Source of the DNA: Stictocephala bisonia
Lineage: Eukaryota; Arthropoda; Insecta; Hemiptera; Membracidae
NCBI GenBank assembly: GCA_035578905.1
Contig: JAQJVL010000083.1
Location: 1,262,361-1,326,360, forward strand
Direction: 5' to 3'
Length of the DNA: 64,000 nucleotides
In this document: in pieces, positions 33,242 to 43,674 of the stretch
Numbering within the stretch: position 1 is the stretch's first letter
How the letters are laid out: every line of letters starts with the position of its first letter
The notes under the pieces: model-generated
The model's input: only the letters and a program-made list of their open reading frames with translations
Database searches by the model: none
What the model was told of the DNA's origin: nothing
Translations under genes and position numbers: made by a program

Positions 33242-35265
33242 TAATCAATCTTAGTCTCTCTTCTGGCATATTTCCAAATAATTTCAAAACAGCAAAGGTT
33301 ATACCTATTTTAAAATCAAACGATAGATCATTTTTAAGTAACTATAGGCCTATATCTTTGTTAAGCGTACTGTTCAAGAGGTTAGAGAAGTGTGTCAAAA
33401 GACAGCTACAGCAATATCTTAAAAACAACCAATCGTTGTGCGACCGTCAATTTGGTTTCAAAAAGGGCAAAAATGCATCTGACATTCTGTTCAGAATAAC
33501 TAAGGATATAATGGATCTGTTAAATTGTAATAGAAAGTTCTTAATTGCGTTTATCGACCTTGCAAACGCTTTTGACTTTATTGACAGGGTTAAACTTTAT
33601 CAGAAACTTGAATATATTGGTGTCCGTGGAACAGAACTGACGTGGTTCAAAGATTACTTAAGAGATAGAAACCAGGTAGTCTCTATCAACAACCAGTGCA
33701 ATGACACAATCGGTGTTAAATATGGTGTGGTACAGAAAAGCACTTTAGGCCCCTTGTTGTTTTTGATTTACATGAATAACATTGATAAATTAAATATAAA
33801 TGGAAAATTCTATTTATTTGCTGATGAGACTTCTATGGTTTTGATGGGAACACATGGGAAGACATCTTTGACATACCATTCTAAAACAATGATTTGATTT
33901 GAATATCATAAGGATAAATGTGAATAAAACTAAGTTTATGCCTATCGGTTTACGATCTGGAGCTGAGCCACCGGTGGAACTCGAGATCAAGCTACACGTG
34001 TGTGGCGACACTACCAGCACTGTATGCCTCTGTCAGACAATTGAGCGGATCACACACTATAAATATTTAGGAGTGATTTTTTATATCAAATTGAGATGGG
34101 AAAACCACATTATTACATTAAAAAAATATACTAAGAAAAATTATTTGTGCATTCTACCAGCTTGGTTATATATTGAATGAAAATGAGTTTAAAATAGTAT
34201 ACAGTGCATTAGTACAATCTGTTTTGCAATATGGCATACTTGCATGGGTAGGTGCATTCAAAAGTATACTATATCCATTATTTGTAATACAAAGTGCCAT
34301 TGTCAAAGCAGGTTTGCACAGAAATATGAGGTATCCAACCAATTTACTATATTTGGAAATAATATTCTCACTATTAGACAATTATATATAAAATCTTTTA
34401 ATGTATATATACATACAAACAAAGATTTGATAATAACCCCAGTAACATAATTATAGAACAAGGAGCTCAAAAACAATCGGCACTCAAATGCCTCATATCG
34501 TGAAAACAATTAATTGGACAAATCTGTTCTTTGTTGCTAACATTATCTATAGAAACATCCCGCCAGAGATAAGAAATGTGCGTGGCTCGCTCAACGTCTA
34601 CAAGTGGCTGGTGACCACCTGGCTATTCGGGACCAGTGCTGACCATGCTGAGTCCCTTCTTCGATTCGTCTACACTCTGACAAATTGACAATTCGGTAAC
34701 TAGCTGCTTATTAAATGTCAGCCTGACTCGGAACCAGTACATGTGCATTTGTAATTCTAGGGTCAATATTCAATTAATTAATTAATTAGAGTCCTCGATA
34801 TTTGTATGTATGCCTATATTTGTAGTTAGCATATGTGTGCACGGATGTGAAAGAAGAAAAAACATTTATCTTTTTTCCGTGGTTCCGTCGTCTTTTTATA
34901 CAGGCCTATTACTTACGACTCCCCTATAAATTAATATAAAAAGATTTTATGGCTGTACAGTTTTGAACTAGTTGTCAAACTCAAACCATCTTCTGTCTGT
35001 TCAATGTAATATTCTATTTTATTAGTTTTTAGTTTTAAGATTATTTTTATCATATTTTTTTATCATTCATATGTATTATTTATATTTTTTAATTATTTTT
35101 TATACTGGATCATTTAACAGTAAAGATTTATAATACTTTGTATGATAGGGACTCCTCACCCATGCTTAGACCATTCTGGTCCATGTGGGAAGTAATTCCT
35201 TATATGATTTTTACTGTAAATATGTTTGTAATATTTTTATTAAAGTAATAAACTATTTTGATTTT
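33242..35265 (+). pseudogene. 5'-truncated LINE inserted in the 57-bp satellite
   Basis: RT blocks are recognisable: NYRPISLLSVLFKRLEKCV, DRQFGFKKGKNASDI, FLIAFIDLANAFDFIDRV and YGVVQKSTLGPLLFLIYMNN. The catalytic turn reads FADE where YADD is expected, and the frame shifts near 33897. Later pieces are ITHYKYLGVIF, LVQSVLQYGILAWVG and RNIPPEIRNVRGSLNVYKWL. The end is AATAAACTATTTTGATTTT. The target duplication ATTTG lies at 33237-33241 and 35266-35270. Confidence 0.87.
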
Positions 35266-35380
35266 ATTTGGTTAGTAGATCACAAAGTGTCATGTTCATT
35301 TCTTGATAAGTTGTATTCATAGAAATGGTAGGTGAATCACAAAGAGTTATGTCCCCTCCACGAAGTGTGGTATTAAAATT
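35266..35380 (+). repeat. 57-bp satellite, middle block
   Basis: About two units resume the array in register after the LINE (GGTTAGTAGATCACAAAGTG) and stop at another insertion near 35381. Confidence 0.8.
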
Positions 35381-35628
35381 AATAATTAAATATATTCTTA
35401 TTCTACTAGGTGAGTTTAGGGTTAAGAAGCCCTCTAACACTTATCCTGGGTATCAATGGCTTAAGGGTGACTTCCGAACCACCACCAGTGACCGGGCAGG
35501 TGGGCTGCATGCAAGGGTGAGTTCACTCAGACGGTCACCCATCCTACAGACAACTACGCTCGATGTTGCTTCGATCTGTTATCTTGCAATAACGTCAGAT
35601 CTCTCTGGTCGAGTCCACTAACGATTTC
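35381..35628. mobile_element. Insertion in the satellite with a 5S-rRNA-like segment
   Basis: This 248-bp non-satellite block is GC-richer than its surroundings. It includes GGTCACCCATCC (35533-35544) and GATGTTGCTTCGATCTG, which resemble the complement of 5S rRNA (GGTCTCCCATCC... TGCTTAGCTTC...GATC). A 5S-derived SINE fragment or another dispersed repeat is possible. The class is uncertain. Confidence 0.4.
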
Positions 35629-35635
35629 ATATAAT

Positions 35636-36430
35636 CGGTAGATGGATCACAAGGAGTCGTGTTCATCCTCTATGGGTTGTATTCATAGAATTAGTAGGTG
35701 GATCACAAGGAGCTGTGTTCGTTCCTAAACGGGTTGTATTCGTAGAATTGGTGGGTGGATCAAAAGAAGTCATGTCCATTCCTACATGGGTTGTATTCGT
35801 AGAATTGGTGGATGAATCACATGGAGTCGTGTTCATTTCTACATGGGTTGTATTCAAAGAATCAGTGGGTGGTTCACAAGGTGTCATGTTCATTACTCCA
35901 TGGGTTGTATTTATAGAATTGGTGGGTGGATAATAAGGAGTTGTGTCATTCCTCCAGGGGATAATCCACCAACTCATAGAATTGGTTGGTGGATCATAAG
36001 GTGTGGTGTTCATTCTATGTATAACTCCATGGGTTGTATTAATAGAATTGGTGGTTGGATCACAATGAGTTGTGTACGCTCTGCCAATTGTTGTATTTAT
36101 AGAATTGATGGTGGATCACAAGAAGTTGTGTCTGTTCCACCAAATGTTGTATTCATAGTATTAATAGGTGGATCTCAAGGAGTCGTGTCTGCTCCATCAA
36201 ATTTTTTATTTATAGAATTGGTAGGTGGATCACAAGGAATTGAGTACGTTACACCAAGTCGTGTACTCATAAAATTAGTATTTGTCACCAGGAGTTGTGT
36301 CCGTTTCATCAATTGTTGTATTTATAGAACTGGAAGGTGGTTCAAAAAGAGTTGTCTCCGTTCCTCCATGGGTCATACTTGTAATGTTGGTGGGTGCATT
36401 TTTCTATTCCTTCTTGGGCTGTATGTATAA
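35636..36430 (+). repeat. 57-bp satellite, right block (about 14 units)
   Basis: Unit sketch: GGTGGGTGGATCACAAGGAG, TTGTGTTCATTCCTACATGG, GTTGTATTCATAGAATT. Because 57 is a multiple of three, several frames stay open across it on both strands. Those ORFs are products of the period and have no coding support. Confidence 0.88.
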
Positions 36431-36439
36431 GGTGGTTGG

Positions 36440-38400
36440 GTGTTCTATGAGTCATGTCTCCCCAGACAAACACTCACATACGATGGATGATCGTGCATGT
36501 GCACAATTTGAATCATAAGGTTATAGATCCAAGTTCATTATTATTTTTAAATCTTTTATTATAAAGCATATTTACGTACAGGCTCATTTATTCAATTTAA
36601 ATTGGCCATGATGACATCAGATGTATAACAATGTCAGATATTAGTGAATAATAGTAAAAACTCTAAATATTACTTGAAAATTAATATTATTTATTTTAAT
36701 TTAAGAATTTACACTACAGTAATGCATAAAAAATAAACCTTGTTAAGTTTTTATGACAAAAATAATAATTTATTGTGAATTTGTTTCAAACATTAATTTT
36801 TCTTGAGCTCAAAAGTTTATGACTGCTTTCATAGAATGTTTATTAGATTGTCATAGAAGCTGAAACTTGAATTTCACAATTTTCAGCGATGACTCACCAA
36901 TTAATAAATGTTGTGAAGACAACACAGTATCCACAGATGTAGCCTCGACTGTGTCCACTGTTACTGCCCCTGTGGCCATTAGCCATATGTAATGGTGAGA
37001 TCTGTTTCTTCTGGCCCCTTTTGGACGTTTTATGATTGCTTCTATTTTGCTGTTCCTCATTAACAAAACATTAGACGGTTTAAAGATGGTTTTATATGTG
37101 TAATCTAACTTTGCTACTCTGAGCTTTATTGTAATTATTTGCTTCTATTTGTCATTTAGTTGTTTGAGCATGTTGGCATGATTTGTTTTGTGGGGTGGAT
37201 GCACATTGCTTGAACTGTCTTGTTTATGTTTCATGCTTAGTCTGTATATATTTTTAACATTACATTTTATCAATACCATCTATGCATGCATGTTTGGTAA
37301 GTTATGTTATTTGCAAAAACTAATAAAGATGATTAATAATACACATTGCAGAATTGTCTGAAAATTTAATATTTTTGCTTAGCCTTTTTAATGGTATACA
37401 GACTCATTTATCATTTTTATTTATTTGTTTTTAACGAGCTATGTGGGGTGTTATATATTATCTTTATGAAACCATATTTGGGTGGCTGTACTATATATTG
37501 GGTGGAGATTTGTTTTGAGTTTTGTATTATCTTATAAGAAGGTGGTTCACTGGTTATCATGATCATCATTGACACTACAAATTAAGATTAACACTAAATT
37601 TATGTATCAAATCATTTATCTGATATACTTGTTTAAACACAAATTCAACTTGATTATACAGGTTGATTGATTAATACAGGGTTTTCCTGGTGAATGGAAA
37701 ACTTAAATTAAAAAATACTTAATATCCATATTATGAAATACAAATGACAAATACAACATAAACTCCTCATACCAGAGGCTGCAGGAAAAAAAACAAATAA
37801 TAATGATGATAATATTACATCTATGAGAAAAATAAACAGAAAAAAATGACGCACTCAGACAGAAAAACACACACTCGTGTGTGAACATACGCTCACACAC
37901 TCATGTGCGCACAGACGCATATACACATATACGTGCACAGATACACACACACTCACAAACACACACACGCACAAATATATAGAGCCAGATGTGTTGGTTG
38001 AATGATTGAAATGATGGGCAGTGCAGGCTGAAAAGATACGCTTAAATGTAATGTACATATTTAAGGAAGTATTTTTGCAAATACTGAATAAATAAATTAA
38101 ATCTGTTCATTCATACGAAATCAAATTCTACATTCAGAATGATTACTTCATTGAACTGAAATGATATTTAAAATAAAATTTTGCTGTAAAAACATTTCAT
38201 TGGACTAGTGTGCTATCCATCTATAACTTGCTTGGTTAACAATTTAAAGATAACTTAAGTTCCATTTAGTTTTTTAACCTGTTGTGTGAGCGGTAGTACA
38301 AAATAAATTTAACCTATTTCTTAGTATAAATATGTTGTTTAATGTGAGTTGAAAGCAGTATTAGTACAAAAAATTTAACTGAAGTACCTGAAATTGATGA
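36440..38400. other. No gene recognised; CA-rich stretch at 37860-37975
   Basis: AT-rich sequence. The CA/CACACG-rich microsatellite near 37860-37975 is imperfect. Nothing else can be supported. Confidence 0.5.
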
Positions 38401-38419
38401 ATAATGCTAACTAAATATG

Positions 38420-38995
38420 TTGGTAACCTGCCTAACACTACGTGAATAGGCAGGTAGGTGGGTCCATAACACTGTATGTGTATGTGTATGGGTGGGTTCA
38501 TACCACTGTAGTGTATAGGCAGGCGGGTGGGTTCATAACACTATGTGAATAGGCAGGTAGGTGGGTCCATAACACTGTATGTGTATGGGTGAGTGGGTGG
38601 GTTCATACCACTGTACGTGTATAGGCAGGCGGGTGGGTTCATAACTCTATGTGAATAGGCAGGTAGGTGGGTCCATAACACTGTATGTGTATGGGTGAGT
38701 GGGTGGGTTCATACCACTGTAGTGTATAGGCGGGCGGGGGGGTTCATAACACTATGTGAATAGGCAGGTAGGTGGGTCCATAACACTGTTTGTGTATGGG
38801 TGAGTGGGTGGGTTCATACCACTGTAGTGTATAGGCGGGCGGGGGGGTTCATAACACTATGTGAATAGGCAGGTAGGTGGGTCCATAACACTGTATGTGT
38901 ATGGGTGAGTGGGTGGGTTCATACCACTGTATTGTATAGGCGAGCGGGTGGGTTCATAACACTATGTGAATAGGCAGGTAGGTGGGTCCATTAAT
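38420..38995. repeat. M35 minisatellite with 105-bp higher-order repeats
   Basis: Three ~35-bp subunit types follow one another (CAGGTAGGTGGGTCCATAAC; GAGTGGGTGGGTTCATACCA; CGGGTGGGTTCATAACACTA) and the trio repeats. GGTCCAT marks recur at about 38462, 38565, 38671, 38776, 38881 and 38985, a 103-106-bp period with about five copies. The same 35-bp core occurs at 2222-2760 and 63096-63205. Confidence 0.88.
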
Positions 38996-40313
38996 CATTT
39001 TAAAACGACAGTAGACTTTGTTTTAAGGATGCAACGGTAAATGATGTACCATTTCTTATTCTTGATTAAATTAACAAAATAAAAGAATAAATAAGACAAA
39101 ATTCGCAGAAAAAATTCAGCGACTAAAAGAACAGAAGTAACAGCCAATACGGATATCTAACTAAATCAACAGACTAAAATTTTTATCATTCCAAGAATAT
39201 AATCATGTTAAAAATTCATAATGAATAATTTTGTATGTTTATCATTAGTTGACTACAGTAATAGAAAAATTAAACAATGTTTTACTGTTGAATACCATTC
39301 TTCACTTTTATAAAAAAAAGTAGAACTTCTAAAAATATGTAACATTTCCAAGAAAATATATAGCTTTAAATCAATATGTCTGTGCAGTAATATTATGATT
39401 AATAGATAAATGATAAGCCTCACACAGCACCATGATGTGCTTACAAATCAGGCCATGTATAAATCATAAAGTTTTGCTAGTCTTGAATTTTTTTTCAATG
39501 GTTTGCTTTTACTAAACCCATGATAATCCTATAATGTAATTTTAGTAAATACCACAGCTTTAGATGTCTCCTGCTTTTTTAAACATTTATAATGATTCTG
39601 CAACCCACTCTCGTACTATCAAAACATTGCTGGACCCATGTTTTGATAGTACCAAGTTGCGAAGGCACCAAACTCAGGGGGACGACAGAACAACAAAAAA
39701 ACACAAGTTGAATGGAAAAATTATTGTTTATTACATGAAAATAAAAAACATGTAATTCAAAAGTATTAAAAAAATATTAAGTTACAAATAAAAAAAATTT
39801 CAACATTTACGGACAAAACGGACTGTTGACCATTTGTGAAAAGTTACTTTACATCATTATCAATAATTGCTACAGAAATTTATATGTACATATGGCCTCG
39901 AGGCATCAGAAATAAATAAAGAAAAAAATATCGACAAATATCAACAGTACAGAGTTTTGATAAAACGTAAGCTATATAAAAAGAAATAGGTTAGGCGTAA
40001 TAACATTTTTTATAAATATATAAATATAGAGCTCTAAAAAATGTATAACAAGAATTATTTTATAACAAGTAACAACACATAGCATAAACATATAAATAAA
40101 TAATAACAGTGACAACAAATAAATAAAAACATGACTACAAATAATACAAAGACAAAATTTAAATTTACTTATGCAGCTGAACTTACAGGGCCTCGGGCAA
40201 CAAAAGAAATTTGGAAGGTTTTGGCCAATTTGGAAAAGTTAAAAAAAAACAAAAGAATTAAATTAATAACTACACCGAAATGCAGCGGGCTAAACTGGGT
40301 GACTCTTTAAGGG
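38996..40313. other. No gene recognised; strong hairpin at 39613
   Basis: AT-rich sequence containing the 15-bp perfect hairpin listed separately. Confidence 0.5.
39613..39652. repeat. 15-bp perfect hairpin, 10-nt loop
   Basis: GTACTATCAAAACAT (39613-39627) is exactly inverted at 39638-39652. Weaker flanking complementarity (GCAAC/GTTGC) extends it. Confidence 0.85.
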
Positions 40314-40552
40314 CAGTACAAGTAAACGTCACACAACACAAATTTATTACAATATAATCACAAAATGCACAAATATTATGGTGATCGATTTCGGTGAACC
40401 ACGCTCACCTTCCTCAGACTAGAGGGTTTCTTTTGTGAGGGATTGTACCAGAGGGATAATATTTGTGCATTTTGTACTTGTACTGTAGTATATTTATGCA
40501 TTTTGTGCTTATATTATTATAAATTTGTGTTGTAAGACGTTTACTTGTACTG
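40314..40552. mobile_element. Fold-back element with ~65-bp inverted arms
   Basis: CAGTACAAGTAAACGTC at 40314 onward is inverted in ACGTTTACTTGTACTG ending at 40552. The arms continue through ACAACACAAATTTAT and CACAAAATGCA with few mismatches. The centre contains ATCGATTTCGGTGAACCACG and CCTTCCTCAGACTAGAGGG. A related single arm in the opposite orientation is at about 41270-41385. Confidence 0.7.
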
Positions 40553-40932
40553 TATATATACCAACACTTATTATGCTAGTTAAAAACTATCTCTTAACGG
40601 AAACAACAAAGGGAAGAATTACCATAAAACCACATTCTTTAAAAGAAAATAACCTAAAAACCACCCATAAAAAAAATAAATAAATAAATAAAAATAAAAT
40701 ATAAAAATATATCTCACTTTAAAATGACAGTTCTTAAACAATCAAAATGTCTCTTCACAGGTATGTAACACTTTATTAATGACAATTTCTACACATAACA
40801 GGTGACACTTAAATTCTTCAAAAAAAAAGTCTGGAGGCTGGAAGGACCAGAAAATAACTAGGTTTGGGTCATCTGCATGTTGATGTCTTCATCCTGGAAG
40901 CCGATGGAAGAACAGTGTGGAAAGGGGGGAAA

Positions 40933-41042
40933 GGTAGCAGCCCCTCTGGGAGGAATAGGTACCACGCTGTGCTTCCAGGAAAACGGGAAAGGTAGCAGCC
41001 CCTCTGGGAGGAATAGGTACCACGCTGTGCTTCCAGGAAAAC
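40933..41042. repeat. Tandem duplication, about 2 x 58 bp
   Basis: GGTAGCAGCCCCTCTGGGAG begins at 40933 and again at 40991, and the copies are essentially identical. A minus-strand ORF across it (40869-41459) has no recognisable domain. Confidence 0.9.
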
Positions 41043-41269
41043 GCCGTCAGTAGGCATGCAGTTGGAACATTTGCATCTGACCTCATGCCTATGTAGAAGT
41101 CTTGCTCTGTTTTGAGCAGTTTGAACAATTTTAACTCTATATTTGAATTGGCTGTATATCAATGTTTCATTTCCTGAAATACAATATTTTCTCTGAAAGG
41201 TGATACTGCGCTCTACCTCTCCCAAGTATAAATTCTCTTCTTGCTGACAGATAAGGATCCTTTGTAAAT

Positions 41270-41385
41270 CCCTCTGGTTTGAGGAAGGTAGACATAATTT
41301 ATCGAAATCAATCACCATATTTATATGTGTTGTACTTATATTGTAATAAATATGTATTGTATGACGTTCATTTGTTTTGAAGTTC
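41270..41385 (+). repeat. Relative of the 40314 fold-back arm
   Basis: GGTTTGAGGAAGGTAGACAT ... CGAAATCAATCACCATATTT ... TATTGTAATAAATATGTATT ... GACGTTCATTTG matches the reverse complement of 40315-40440 block by block. The GAGGAAGGT ... CGAAAT pattern is seen at the 3' ends of several retroelement types. The class is not assigned. Confidence 0.55.
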
Positions 41386-41604
41386 CACAGCATTATTTCA
41401 GTCCTGTGAGATCTCAGAATAGAATATGGGAGACTTATTCTTGAAAGATGTAATTTCACTGTAATAATTTTTTTAGAATATCGGTTTAGTTAGCTGAATA
41501 CTAGCGCCTAATTGACTCTAGTTTTAGTCTGAACTATTGACTATAGTTACCTGTTTGGTCCCCTTCTGTCATCTATAAGATAAAGATACACAGTCATATG
41601 TGTC

Positions 41605-42105
41605 TTCTGTATACATGCACCTAGAAGCACTGTCTTGGGTGAAGGGAGGGTTTAGTATGACATCATTTAGTCGGCACTAGCAATGCAGTGATGTAACCCA
41701 GCTTTGATTAATATTCTTCAGTTCAGTAGATACTTGGGGACAAAGTGCTGTGAAGATTGTAGGCGATAGGTTCTGTTTTCAGCTGTCTTAATAATGACAC
41801 AGTGTCTGTTCAATGGTTTCCATCAAGGTGAACTTTACTAGAGAAGTCTGAGGTGTCCGTGTTAGATAGTAGTCAGAGTTTGGAAGTTGTGTAGTGAAGA
41901 TAACTTACTATCAGGCTTGTCAGTTATCTGAAAATTATATCAATACCATGTACTTCAGATTCCACATAAAGAGGTCCTTTAGGTTTCCCTGGCTATTGGG
42001 CTATAAATAAATGTATCTGCCTAAAGAACAGTCGATCTTAGTTAGCAACCAAACTGATCAGAGCATCCACAATCATGCTTATGTAAAAATTCTCTTCACC
42101 TGAAG
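41605..42105 (+). mobile_element. Long SINE-like repeat
   Basis: It shares AGTCGGCACTAG, ACTTGGGGACAAAGTG, AGAAGTCTGAGGTGTCCGT, GATTCCACATAAAG and TTGGGCTAT with the minus-oriented copy at 17495-18075. It lacks that copy's 19-bp hairpin. Confidence 0.6.
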
Positions 42106-43044
42106 AATCTGCAAAAGATGTTTGGTCATGTTGGTTTTAATCCCATAAGAACAATTTTATTTTCGAAGCCATAGTTTTTCGTTATTTATTGACCAAAAGT
42201 TATGTGTGAGATGTAATTTTAAACATTATCATTTTGCGCATTGATTTAACTAAAGTACCTAGCTTTTGATATTTTGATACGTAAGCCTAGTTTTTAAAAA
42301 TATGTGAAAATAAAGACTTCAAACAAATAATTTTAAATTTTAGTATAAAACTAATTAGGAATCCTCAAAGCAATTCCAACGCACAATTTTATTCTTGATC
42401 AAATGCAATTTGTTTGGAAAAAATCTGTTTAAAAATAACTGTTTGGTTTGGATATGTATAATTGTATGTCCGGTTTAAAAATAACATTCTTCATATAGGA
42501 TTAAAACCAAGATCTTTGATCTTAGCCTGCAGACTCTTAAAGTAAGCACAAGTTGTTTCTATATATCTGATTAATTTGAATCTGAATGTGGCTGCTTTTT
42601 CTATTGCTTTGCTCATTGTATCTACTCATTCAACAAATATTTAAAAATACTCCGCTACCACTATACCTTATTATTGATTAATTAAAGTCTCTTTGTTTTT
42701 TAGTTAAGTCTATTTTAATTTTAACAAATGTGCAGTGAATAATTATTAGATTGAATAGTGAAAAACAACAATTGGTTGTTTGCAATATTAATTATTGATT
42801 TGAATTTATTATTAAAATTAGTAAATGAGTAGTTCGATCTTCCTCAATTAATGTTGAGGATTCCCCATCGTCGTACTGTTATATATATGTTATCCAAATC
42901 TAGCTTTTCCATTGAATTTGTTCTGCGTCTAAACTCTTAGTTAGCATTTTAGCATTATAACAGGCTTGTTAATGTGTAAATAGCATGTAATGGTTGAAAT
43001 TTAGTAATTTGTTGGTTTTTTTAAATTCAATTGTTTATTTTCAG
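42106..43044. other. No feature recognised before terminal exon 2
   Basis: AT-rich intronic sequence with a pyrimidine-rich end leading into the acceptor at 43044. Confidence 0.5.
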
Positions 43045-43090
43045 AGGAAACTACAACCGCCTGGAAGGTGGCTACTCACAGCGTTATTGA
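43045..43090 (+). CDS. TMEM130: TMEM130-like gene, terminal exon 2 (short tail), candidate
   Basis: The acceptor TTGTTTATTTTCAG is followed by a phase-2 frame matching the donor at 25972. The joined tail reads SRHRGNYNRLEGGYSQRY before TGA at 43088-43090. YNRL is a YxxPhi sorting signal about nine residues from the membrane, and the last residues are YSQRY. AATAAA follows at 43181-43186, giving a 3' UTR of about 100 bases. The exon is too short for ORF calling. It rests on phase, splice site, tail chemistry and the poly-A signal, and needs transcript support. Confidence 0.72.
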
Positions 43091-43180
43091 CTGCTGTTGC
43101 AAAAATGAAATTGATACCCACATCCTGCACATGTGTTTTTGGACATTAGTGATTTTATAAACTTATTTTTAAACTTAGAT

Positions 43181-43186
43181 AATAAA
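43181..43186 (+). terminator. Candidate polyadenylation signal for the tail-2 transcript
   Basis: AATAAA, 91 bases after the tail-2 stop codon. Confidence 0.6.
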
Positions 43187-43674
43187 CTATTCTCCTTCTA
43201 ATAGTTGTTATTTCCAGAAAGAATTGTTATTGAACATAGCATAAATATTCTATCATCTATCATATAATATATCTAAATCATTGCTAAACTATATTAAATT
43301 TTAAATAATCGCAAACTAATATATTGTCTAACAAATTATAGAATCTTTCTTTATATCTTATGTAAATTATAAGTATGACTGTTAATATAAATTTCATTTG
43401 TGATTTTAGTAGGTCTTAAGGATTGTTATTTTGTAATAGTGAATTCTTTGTATATAATATAACAATGGCATGCAGTAGCTGTGAGATTATTCACTAAGAA
43501 ATATGTTTTATTTTTTTACAATTTGTCTTCTTTCGTGTAGAAAAAGCTTATTGAATATGTTATCAACTGTATTAGCTTATATTTTATTCAATTTTACTGT
43601 TGTTAGTAATATATAATGAAACGTCAATTGTTTCACATTAAAATATCACATAACTTTTTATGTTTCCTTATGTA

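Noticed and set aside
35663..36013. Long minus-strand ORF with Asn/Thr repeats (STNTTHVGMNTTPCDPPT-like)
   Set aside because: It is generated by the 57-bp satellite, whose length is a multiple of three. Plus-strand frames are open too, and there is no start context or splice evidence.
40869..41459. 196-codon minus-strand ORF
   Set aside because: It runs through a 58-bp tandem duplication and a retroelement-like repeat. No domain is recognised and the composition is unlike a gene.
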